Made by a program: the position numbers and the translations under genes
The notes under the pieces: generated by a model
Databases searched by the model: none
Seen by the model: only the letters and a program-made list of their open reading frames with translations
What the model was told of the DNA's origin: nothing
From: Tunicatimonas sp964551335
Lineage (GTDB): Bacteria > Bacteroidota > Bacteroidia > Cytophagales > Cyclobacteriaceae
Direction of reading: 5' to 3'
Assembly (NCBI GenBank): GCA_964551335.1
Contig: CAZKCO010000005.1
Coordinates: 124,001-188,000 of the forward strand
Length of the DNA: 64,000 bases
In this document: positions 26,512-33,553 of the stretch, piece by piece
How positions within the stretch are numbered: position 1 is the stretch's first letter
Layout: the number at the start of each line of letters is the position of its first letter

Positions 26512-27069
26512 ATGGAGAAGTTAACTATTAGCGAAAATCCCTGGCAAACGTTGAAACGGAAGCAGGTATACGATAATCCCTGGATTGAGGTCCACGAAGA
26601 TCAGGTCATTAACCCTCGTGGTGGCAAAGGCATCTACGGAAAAGTAAGCTTTAAAAATCTGGCTATCGGCATTGTTCCGATCGATGAAGAAATGCACACC
26701 TGGCTAGTAGGGCAATACCGGTACACGCTGGACGAATACTCCTGGGAGATTCCCATGGGGGGGGGAAGCAAAACCGACAGCCCACTAGAGTCTGCCAAGC
26801 GCGAACTGAAGGAAGAAACTGGGCTTTCGGCCCGGCGTTGGGAGAACATCATGCGTATCCATACCTCTAACTCAGTGACTGACGAGGAAGGGTTTATTTT
26901 TCTGGCTCAGGATTTAACCCCCGGCGAAACCGAATTTGACGACACCGAAGACTTAAAAATCAGGCGAATACCATTACAAGAAGCTATTCAGTACGTAATG
27001 GATGGGCGCATTACTGACGCCATTAGTATGTCAGGCTTATTTAAAGTAGCTCGGATGTTTGATATTTAG
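26512..27069 (+). CDS. Nudix hydrolase (ADP-ribose pyrophosphatase-like)
   Basis: The protein has 185 residues. The Nudix box G-x5-E-x7-REUxEExGU is complete: GSKTDSPLESAKRELKEETGL, beginning near residue 87. It coordinates the Mg ions that cleave nucleoside diphosphates linked to another group. Upstream, YDNPWIEVHEDQVINPRG and the WLVGQYRYTLDEYSWEIPMG strand resemble the ADP-ribose/sugar-nucleotide subgroup. Substrate preference cannot be read from sequence. It stands between a palindrome and a hairpin spacer and is not tightly linked to its neighbours. Confidence 0.9.
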   Translation: MEKLTISENPWQTLKRKQVYDNPWIEVHEDQVINPRGGKGIYGKVSFKNLAIGIVPIDEEMHTWLVGQYRYTLDEYSWEIPMGGGSKTDSPLESAKRELKEETGLSARRWENIMRIHTSNSVTDEEGFIFLAQDLTPGETEFDDTEDLKIRRIPLQEAIQYVMDGRITDAISMSGLFKVARMFDI

Positions 27070-27079
27070 CTTTCAGTCT

Positions 27080-27130
27080 ACTGACGACGGACCACAGACT
27101 ATCTCTGAATTTTAACGTCTGTGGACTGCG
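27080..27130. repeat. Hairpin spacer between Nudix and MATE genes
   Basis: CCACAGAC (27092-27099) and GTCTGTGG (27117-27124) are perfect eight-base arms with a 17-base loop. The motif GGACTAT recurs just downstream (ggactatcaac, ggactattaac). It resembles the other intergenic hairpins of the window more than a Rho-independent terminator, as no T-run follows. Confidence 0.5.
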
Positions 27131-27162
27131 GACTATCAACCGTGGACTATTAACTTGCATCC

Positions 27163-28515
27163 GTGTCAACCCAGCCTTACCGAACCCACGTAAAAAAAAC
27201 TTTTCTGATTGCCTATCCGGTTATGCTCAGCCAGTTAGGCCATATTCTGGTAGGAGTAGCCGACAGTATTATGGTAGGCGAATTAGGCACGCAACCGCTG
27301 GCGGCAGTTTCGCTGGCTAACAGTCTGTTCTCTCTGGTACTCATGTTTGGTATTGGCTTATCCATTGCCATCACTCCGCTGGTAGCTGCTGCTGACGGTG
27401 AGAAAAATACTCGGCAGAGTGCTCGAATATTTCAGCACGGAGCGGTGATTAACGTAATCGCCGGTTTTATTTTCTGCGGATTAGTCATTGGTAGCGGTTA
27501 CCTGTTACCGCTGATGAACCAGCCGGAAAAGGTGGTAGAGCTTACGCCCCCCTATCTCAACCTGCTGGCGTTCTCCCTCATTCCGTTTATGATATTTCAG
27601 ACCTTCCGGCAGTTTGCTGAGGGGCTTTCCTTTACCCGCACCGCCATGCTGATTACCCTCAGCGCCAACGGGATCAACATTGGTTTAAACTACCTACTAA
27701 TTTACGGTCACTTGGGCTTTCCCGAACTGGGGCTGAACGGAGCCGGAGTAGCCACGTTGGTGTCTCGCATTATTATGGCGGTGGTCATGGCTGCTTATGT
27801 TTTCCGGGCTCAGTGGTTTCCGGCTACGGCAAAATTAGCCTCACAATTGCGCCCGGCACTAATTATCCGAATGCTGAAGATCGGAATACCTACCGGGTTG
27901 CAGTACATATTTGAAGTAGGCGCCTTCAGCTTCGCTTCCATCATGATGGGCTGGCTGGGTGCTACCGCATTAGCGGCTCATCAGATTGCGCTTAACCTGT
28001 CGGCGGTGAGCTATATGGTGGCTACCGGTCTGGCCGCAGCTGCTACCGTGCGGGTGGGAAATCAGCTGGGATTGAAGGACTTTCCTAACCTGCGACGGGT
28101 AGGCTTTAGTGCTATACTCATGAGTTTGGTGCTGATGAGTATTTCGGCACTGGCATTTATTACGCTTAACCACTGGCTACCTTCGCTCTATATTGACGAA
28201 CTCCCGGTGATTGAACTAGCCGGATCGCTGTTGATTATCGCTGCTTTTTTCCAGCTATCGGATGGTTGCCAGGCGGTAGCCCTGGGGACACTGCGGGGTA
28301 TGGCCGATGTGAAAGTTCCCACCATTATTACGTTAATTGCTTACTGGGTGATTGGCCTACCCAGCGGATACGGTTTTGCCTTCGGCTTAGGCTGGGGTCC
28401 GCAGGGCATTTGGATCGGATTACTGCTTAGTCTAACTATTGCCGCTGTTTTATTAACCCTTCGTTTTCAGCGGATTAGCCGACGCTTACAGGAGCGACAC
28501 GCTCCAGCAATATAA
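27163..28515 (+). CDS. MATE family multidrug/Na+ efflux transporter
   Basis: 450 residues, twelve predicted membrane helices. The start is a GTG at 27163, giving MSTQPYRTHVKKTFLIAYPV, a normal cytosolic lead into helix 1; the next ATG at 27223 would cut into helix 1. Family hallmarks are the helix-1 phrase PVMLSQLGHILVGVADSIMVGELG and its counterpart in the second half, ATALAAHQIALNLSAVSYMVATGLAAAATVRVGNQLG. MATE pumps expel cationic or aromatic compounds in exchange for Na+ or H+ across the inner membrane. This one belongs to the NorM/DinF-like group. The substrate is unknown. Confidence 0.93.
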   Translation: MSTQPYRTHVKKTFLIAYPVMLSQLGHILVGVADSIMVGELGTQPLAAVSLANSLFSLVLMFGIGLSIAITPLVAAADGEKNTRQSARIFQHGAVINVIAGFIFCGLVIGSGYLLPLMNQPEKVVELTPPYLNLLAFSLIPFMIFQTFRQFAEGLSFTRTAMLITLSANGINIGLNYLLIYGHLGFPELGLNGAGVATLVSRIIMAVVMAAYVFRAQWFPATAKLASQLRPALIIRMLKIGIPTGLQYIFEVGAFSFASIMMGWLGATALAAHQIALNLSAVSYMVATGLAAAATVRVGNQLGLKDFPNLRRVGFSAILMSLVLMSISALAFITLNHWLPSLYIDELPVIELAGSLLIIAAFFQLSDGCQAVALGTLRGMADVKVPTIITLIAYWVIGLPSGYGFAFGLGWGPQGIWIGLLLSLTIAAVLLTLRFQRISRRLQERHAPAI

Positions 28516-28716
28516 CACCTCGCCTCAAATTCCAGTTTGATTATTATCTTCGTTACTTTAAAGTGTTATTTGCGTTTGCAGATTTCACTTTAGTCGGCTC
28601 GCGTTTGACGATTGATCTGAAGTTTTGCACCAAAGAACGCTACCAGTTATCTGCAACCTTATGCTTTCAATTGTCAATCGCGCGGCGACCGCTATCCATT
28701 TTCAATTAAAAACTGT

Positions 28717-29490
28717 ATGCTCACGATCTTATCTCCTTCCAAAACGCAAGATTTTTCCGATAACTCAGTCAACGTGGCCGATCTGCCTAGCAGTACTCCG
28801 GCTTTGTTGAACGAATCTCAGAAGCTCGTAAAAGAGCTGCGCAAAAAGTCAGTTACCGATATTGAGCAACTGATGAACGTTAGTGAAAAGATTGCTACGC
28901 TCAATCACGAGCGTTACCAGCATTTCTCGGTGCCCTTTACCGAGGACAATGCCCGGCAAGCACTGTTGGCGTTTAAGGGCGACGTGTACACCGATATTGC
29001 GGTAGATGAATATTCCGAGTCAGAGTTTGCCTTTGCCCAGGATCACCTGCGGATTATTTCAGGACTGTACGGCCTGCTTCGTCCGCTGGATTTGATGCAG
29101 CCCTACCGACTGGAGATGAAAACTCCGCTGACCAATTCGCGAGGTGATAACCTGTATAAATTCTGGGGCGATCGCATTACGGAGCAACTCAATGAAGCCC
29201 TACAAACTCAGGATACCCAGGTGCTGGTGAATTTAGCTTCTAACGAATACTTCAAGTCCATTGACACCAGTCAGCTAGCGGGTGAGGTGGTGACTCCGGT
29301 GTTTAAGGAGCACAAAGACGGCAAGTACAAAGTAGTAGCCATTTACGCCAAGCGGGCCCGCGGTAAAATGGCTAACTTCATCATCCGTAACGCCATTGAT
29401 CAACCGGAACAGCTAAAAACTTTTACCGATGGTGGCTATGAGTTCAGCGATTCCTTATCTTCGGAAAAAGAGTGGGTTTTTATTAGATAA
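28717..29490 (+). CDS. yaaA: Peroxide stress protein YaaA
   Basis: 257 residues, full family length. MLTILSPSKTQDF is the diagnostic N-terminus. Further matches are HFSVPFTEDNARQALLAFKGDVY, YGLLRPLDLMQPYRLEM, LVNLASNEYFKSID and KRARGKMANFIIRNAI. In E. coli, YaaA lowers free intracellular iron and limits DNA damage during hydrogen peroxide stress, and it can bind DNA. Around 200 bases with no recognised gene precede it; a promoter could not be placed with confidence. Its presence fits the bacillithiol and universal stress genes here. Confidence 0.94.
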   Translation: MLTILSPSKTQDFSDNSVNVADLPSSTPALLNESQKLVKELRKKSVTDIEQLMNVSEKIATLNHERYQHFSVPFTEDNARQALLAFKGDVYTDIAVDEYSESEFAFAQDHLRIISGLYGLLRPLDLMQPYRLEMKTPLTNSRGDNLYKFWGDRITEQLNEALQTQDTQVLVNLASNEYFKSIDTSQLAGEVVTPVFKEHKDGKYKVVAIYAKRARGKMANFIIRNAIDQPEQLKTFTDGGYEFSDSLSSEKEWVFIR

Positions 29491-29535
29491 AACCCTCTTT
29501 AATAGACTCTTTAAAAATTTTACTACTAACGCAAC

Positions 29536-30327
29536 ATGAAATACCTGATTCTACTATTATTACCGCTTAATTTACTAGCTCAAACTCAGTCGCAAAATGA
29601 GGTTACCGATGAGCAACTACTGAAACTGTACGAAGGCCTGCGAGTAGCCGATGTATCCGACGGGATGGATATGGTGGGGCTGATGGATGTGGGACTGATG
29701 GACCCCAAAATAGCCCCGCTCTGGAAGGACATTGATGAGTTTAAGCACCAACTGGTGGGTATTGCCTTCACCGTACGCTACGTGCCTACCCAACGGCAGG
29801 AGAACTTAGGACAGGTGCCGCGGGAAGAATACAAGAACTGGCGTGACCAGTGGTACACTAACCTGTCGGGCGAACCCTTTATTGAAGATTTACGGCCGGG
29901 CCACGTTATTGTGATTGACAACGCCGACGATGGGGATACCGGCTCGGTGGGTTCTAACAACAGTATGCTCTGGAAGCGGCAGGGAGCCGTAGGCATCATC
30001 GCCGCCGGGGGAGTACGCGATACCGATGAGATTATCAAGCAGGAGATTCCAGTATATATGGATTACCTCAAGCGCGGCCGCGGTATCCGTCCCGGACGCA
30101 ACGAACTGGAATCCTACAACGAGCCGGTAGTGGTGGGCGGAGCCTATATCCGCCCCGGTGATGTAATTGTAGCCGATGGCGACGGAGTGATTGTTGTGCC
30201 CCGCGAGCAGGCTCTGACCGTAGCCGATGCTGCTCGCGAAGAGAAAAACATCGATATGGCCGCCCGCCGCAAGCTCTACGAAGAACTCGGCATCCCGATG
30301 GACTTTACGGTAGAAGAACAGAAGTAG
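29536..30327 (+). CDS. RraA-like protein with an N-terminal signal peptide
   Basis: The protein has 263 residues. Residues 1-16 (MKYLILLLLPLNLLAQ) form a clear signal peptide ending at a cleavage-like LAQ, so the protein should be periplasmic. The rest is an RraA fold: LRVADVSDGMDMVGLMD, VIVIDNADDGDTGSVGSN, GIIAAGGVRDTDEI (the G-G-x-R-D loop that positions metal and substrate in aldolase-type members) and DVIVADGDGVIVVPREQA. Cytosolic relatives are RNase E regulators or 4-hydroxy-4-methyl-2-oxoglutarate/oxaloacetate aldolases. A secreted copy cannot regulate RNase E, so an aldolase or lyase role is more plausible. It is sometimes mislabelled as a menaquinone methyltransferase. Confidence 0.85.
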   Translation: MKYLILLLLPLNLLAQTQSQNEVTDEQLLKLYEGLRVADVSDGMDMVGLMDVGLMDPKIAPLWKDIDEFKHQLVGIAFTVRYVPTQRQENLGQVPREEYKNWRDQWYTNLSGEPFIEDLRPGHVIVIDNADDGDTGSVGSNNSMLWKRQGAVGIIAAGGVRDTDEIIKQEIPVYMDYLKRGRGIRPGRNELESYNEPVVVGGAYIRPGDVIVADGDGVIVVPREQALTVADAAREEKNIDMAARRKLYEELGIPMDFTVEEQK

Positions 30328-30353
30328 CAAGAAGAGCAGCTAAACTCACCGCT

Positions 30354-30403
30354 ATGCGGGATTTGCAATCCCGCATGAGCTACTGGGGAATTTGAAATTC
30401 CCC
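30354..30403. repeat. Two adjacent perfect hairpins between rraA-like and the hypothetical gene
   Basis: The first hairpin is ATGCGGGATT - TGC - AATCCCGCAT (30354-30376). The second is GGGGAATTT - G - AAATTCCCC (30385-30403). Both stems are perfect. They lie between convergent genes, 26 bases after the rraA-like stop. No T-run follows on either strand, so classic intrinsic termination is uncertain. The two repeated-word motifs (GGGATTTGCAATCCC, GGGGAATTTGAAATTCCCC) look like a dispersed genomic repeat. Confidence 0.6.
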
Positions 30404-30451
30404 TCCTAATGTTCCCACAACGCCCGGCGTGCCGATAATGCACCACAAAAG

Positions 30452-31114
30452 CTATACCTTAGCCCGTACCCGGATACCGAAAGCTTCCAGCGTTTGAGGT
30501 TGGTTGCGGAAGGCCATTCGGGCGATGGTCCGAAAATCTACTACCCACTGGTACAAAGCAGCCTGGGCTTTTCGCTTCTCTTCGGTGCTATTTTCCGCCA
30601 GACTCTTCTTATCAGCCCGGGCTTCCTTACGTTGTAGTAATTCCTGAGCAGCTTTGAGCGCCTGCTGTACTTCCTTAGCGGTGATGCCGTAGGTCTCCAG
30701 GTTTACGTTTTGCTGCTGAAGTTGCCCGTAGAAGTATACCGCCTGCCGCACACAATCCCAGCGGCGCGAGGCTACTCGCTCAATTCTGAGGGAGTGTAGT
30801 AGCGCCGCATCCTGCCGGAGGGCTACCTGTACAATGCGGACATGCTCTTTAAACTGCATCTGCATAGCCTCCAGGCTAGCGTTGATCTGCTGCGACAACG
30901 CCCACTGCTCATTCTGAAGTTGCGCCTGAGTCGCTTGCTTCTGAGTAAATTCTTTCAACAGGTTCTTTCCGCTGGTGAACTGAGGGGCACCAAACCCGAA
31001 TGTTTCTAACTGCTGCTGGCGCTCCGGGTGGCTTTCTGTATTATTAATTGCCAACGAAACCGCCTCTACCAAATCGTTCTGTTTCCGTAAATCCATAATA
31101 AGAGTTTTTAACAT
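30452..31114 (-). CDS. Hypothetical helical protein with three LExxG motifs
   Basis: The protein has 220 residues; a second ATG at 31093 would give 213. I do not recognise the family. It is almost wholly helical, rich in Gln, Ala and Glu, without signal peptide or membrane segment. A short motif occurs three times: LETFGFGAPQF near residue 39, LETYGITAKEV near 140 and LEAFGIRVRAKV at the C-terminus. The first and third are separated by long helical stretches, so this may be a bundle capped by repeated loops. A REP-like repeat lies immediately upstream of its start and two hairpins lie behind it. Codon use looks like the neighbours. It is probably a real gene but of unknown role. Confidence 0.6.
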   Translation of the reverse strand: MLKTLIMDLRKQNDLVEAVSLAINNTESHPERQQQLETFGFGAPQFTSGKNLLKEFTQKQATQAQLQNEQWALSQQINASLEAMQMQFKEHVRIVQVALRQDAALLHSLRIERVASRRWDCVRQAVYFYGQLQQQNVNLETYGITAKEVQQALKAAQELLQRKEARADKKSLAENSTEEKRKAQAALYQWVVDFRTIARMAFRNQPQTLEAFGIRVRAKV

Positions 31115-31121
31115 ATACTAC

Positions 31122-31225
31122 CGTCACCGCGAGGCTCTGCGAAGCGGTCTCCCACTTTTGGGGTGGGAGATTGCCGCGTGTGGTGCCCCACCGGGACGTC
31201 CACTTCACTATCGTTCGCAATGACG
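31122..31225. repeat. REP-like intergenic repeat, copy 1
   Basis: About 104 bases bounded by CGTCACCGCGA and its near reverse complement (ends CGCAATGACG). Inside are GAGGCTCTGCGA, GGTCTCCCAC and the complementary GGTGGGAGA. The element shares GAGGCTCTGCGA and GGTCTCCC with copy 2 at 33430-33540. It is a palindromic, non-coding dispersed repeat that abuts the start of the minus-strand hypothetical gene. Confidence 0.7.
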
Positions 31226-31699
31226 AATAAAATTCAGGACAGCAAAATAAGTGGGAGTATCAGGAAATTTCCGGGTAAGAACCCTGAGCGTATTACGGAA
31301 GTACTGTTTGTTGGATAACTAGCAAAAGCCCTGGTTCTGCCCCTTGTTTCAAGGGAACTACTAGGCGGAGTAATTTTCTCCACCCGAAAAACTTACCCCG
31401 ACCATGCATCGCAGCACTGCTATGATTAGAAAAGGTACACCACCTGCGTATCGCAGCACTGTTTTGCCTAAACTTGGCCTTCATTCTTAGTAATACACTG
31501 GTGTAATGAGTGGAGAAGTTATTTTGAGGACGTACTACATTACTGTTCCCTAAAGGTATATTAATCTGCCTACCTGATCCAAAAAAGAATAATCTTGAAT
31601 AGCTTGACCCTAACGAGAGATGTCTAGTGACATATACAATTTCTTTTATTGTCAGTTTGATCTGCTATATTGCATTTTAAGGTTGTATAAAACTGTAAA
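31226..31699. other. Non-coding spacer with a 12-base direct repeat
   Basis: 474 bases with no gene I can support. ATCGCAGCACTG occurs at 31408-31419 and again at 31450-31461, 42 bases apart. GC content drops towards the right, where the AT-rich nuclease-like gene begins. No inverted repeats typical of insertion sequences and no tRNA were seen. TATATTGC near 31665 resembles a -7 promoter element but is imperfect. Confidence 0.4.
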
Positions 31700-32994
31700 A
31701 TGAAAGAGCATTTGAAAGGTAAGTTTGGTGAAGATGCAGTTCGTATGGTCGCAGAGAAGACGTATCTAAAATATTGGTGTTATCCGAGTCCGCAAGATAA
31801 GGGGGGAGATAACAAAGAAATATGCGATCTACTTATACTTTTTAAGGATACGGCAATTATCGTTTCTGTTAAGAACTACAAGTTCAAGGGCAATTATGAG
31901 CGATATTTCCGATCAACTCTAGAAAAGCAATAAAACAAATAGATGGTGCAGAGAGGAAATTATTCAATTCTAATAAAACCATATATTTTGATCATCCATC
32001 CAAGGGTGAGTTTAAATTTGATCCAGAAAAATATCCAATCATACAACGGTTAGTAATAAACTTAAGTACCGTACCAATATTCTATCCGGGGGGGACATTA
32101 TCTCGCAAGGGTAAATTCATACATATCTATAATTGGTTCGCCTTTCTCAAAACTGTCGAGGAACTCAATACTATTCCTGACTTCATACAGTACTTGACAG
32201 AACGAGAGAGCGTTTTTAGCCAAAAGCAAATTATAATGGCAACGGGGAGAGAAGAAGATTGGACAACAGAAACAAACAAAGAGTTTGCTAAATATGCCAC
32301 CAAACTAACTCCTAACCAATCGCCCTATATTCTCTTTTCCGGCACTGAACTTGACCTGTTAGCAGCTTATTTATTCAATGATAGAGAATTTGGTTATCCG
32401 TTCAACTCTACGGAATACAATGGAGCTGTTTTTGAATATGATGGAAAGTGGGATCAGTATAATGAAAAGAAAGAAGTCCAAAGGAAAAAAGAGGAAGATC
32501 GAGTTAGCTACTTTATTGATGAATTTATCGAGAGGGAAGTATTACATTATAGCGATGATCTCAGAATTGAGATAGCTACCGAATTGCTAAGCCTAAGTAG
32601 ATTTGAAAGAAGGATAGTTGGAAGACATTTTTATGATTTTATTGATAAATACCAGAATATTACTGACAAATATATGGTAAGAAGGTATGGTTTAATGAAT
32701 GATATAGTTATTTCCTTTTTTATGCACGGCAATGGAATCAGCTTGCAACAGGCTATGGACTTGATGAATATTGCTGTATTAGGATATTCACATTGGGAAG
32801 GGTATAAAACAAAGAAAATACTTATGATAGGATGTAATGCAGGAATTACACAGTTCAAATTCGCTTATTTTCCGAACGTTGAGAAGCTATCCAAAGAAGA
32901 GGAGGAAGATATTGTCCACGATTTAGAAGTATTAGGCTGGTTTCAAAATATGGAAGAAACCGTCTATAATTTTAAAGAATATCCCGATAAATGA
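31700..32994 (+). pseudogene. Frameshifted nuclease-like (PD-(D/E)xK-type) protein
   Basis: Two open frames, 31700-31933 and about 31900-32994, read as one protein of about 430 residues if one base is restored near 31922-31930 (the aaaagcaata run). The first frame ends STLEKQ-stop. The second frame is open from before that point and continues AIKQIDGAERKLF without a stop to 32994. The N-terminal part has GGDNKEICDLLILFKDTAII followed by VSVKNYKF, resembling a restriction-endonuclease-type core with D...SxK in place of D...ExK. The remainder is charged, mixed alpha/beta and unrecognised. The stretch is visibly more AT-rich than the flanks, suggesting transfer. It could be a sequencing error, a recent knockout or programmed frameshifting. 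The C-terminal frame alone has a possible TTG start at 32194. Confidence 0.65.
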
Positions 32995-33025
32995 TTATTT
33001 ACTAAATTTTATCTCCGTTCTCTTG

Positions 33026-33373
33026 ATGCAACACCCAACTATTATACAAAAACATACTATAGCGTTACAGAGAGTTTGCCGACAGCATCGGGTAGATAAG
33101 TTATATGTCTTTGGATCGGTGCTCACCGAACGGTTTGATGAAAATCGTAGCGATCTTGACTTTTTGGTAGAATTAGCCCCTATGCCACCGATTGAGAAAG
33201 GTGAAACGCTGATGAGCTTATGGGATGCTTTAGAAGAATTATTTGGGCGTAAGGTAGATCTGCTAACCGATCAGCCTATCAAAAATCCGTACTTGAAACG
33301 CAGCATTTACCAAACCAAGCAACTCATCTACGATGGAAGTTTTGCGTCGATAACAGCCTACGTAGAACAGTAA
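33026..33373 (+). CDS. Minimal nucleotidyltransferase (MNT/MntA-like), without adjacent HEPN partner
   Basis: 115 residues from the ATG at 33026; a TTG three bases earlier adds one residue. The nucleotidyltransferase active site is explicit: GSVLTERFDENRSDLDFLVE, the G-S-x(n)-D-x-D pattern, with a third acidic residue in KVDLLTDQ. MntA-type proteins act as antitoxins that AMPylate HEPN-domain toxins, and the pair is normally adjacent. No HEPN gene follows: the next 180 bases are a repeat and then dnaE on the opposite strand. It lies 31 bases after the frameshifted nuclease-like gene and may have been acquired with it. It could also be a solitary nucleotidyltransferase. Confidence 0.85.
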   Translation: MQHPTIIQKHTIALQRVCRQHRVDKLYVFGSVLTERFDENRSDLDFLVELAPMPPIEKGETLMSLWDALEELFGRKVDLLTDQPIKNPYLKRSIYQTKQLIYDGSFASITAYVEQ

Positions 33374-33423
33374 GCTCGCGTATTATATAGTTTCTTTAAG
33401 TCAACCCAACATAAAAAATGCTA

Positions 33424-33540
33424 TCCCCGGACGAGGCTCTGCGAGTTCCGGGGTCTCCCGCTCCATATGAAGGAGATGCCGGGTGCCGGCCACCGGAATT
33501 CGGCAGAGCCTTCCAGGCCGGGCCTCATCCGGCAATAGTT
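33424..33540. repeat. REP-like intergenic repeat, copy 2
   Basis: About 115 bases between the nucleotidyltransferase and the dnaE stop. The ends TCCCCGGACGAGGC and GGCCTCATCCGGCAA are near reverse complements. Inside are GAGGCTCTGCGA and GGTCTCCCG, shared with copy 1, plus a CTCC-atatgaa-GGAG stem and an AATTCGGCAGAGCC arm. It may also serve to separate convergent transcripts. Confidence 0.7.
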
Positions 33541-33553
33541 TTGATTTTTATTC

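Noticed and set aside
28625..28810. A 61-codon plus-strand frame before yaaA
   Set aside because: Runs into yaaA in another frame and has no homology-like motifs; treated as leader sequence.
31293..31484. A 63-codon minus-strand frame in the AT-rich spacer
   Set aside because: Low-complexity composition, no recognisable domain, no good start context; more likely chance reading through a repeat.
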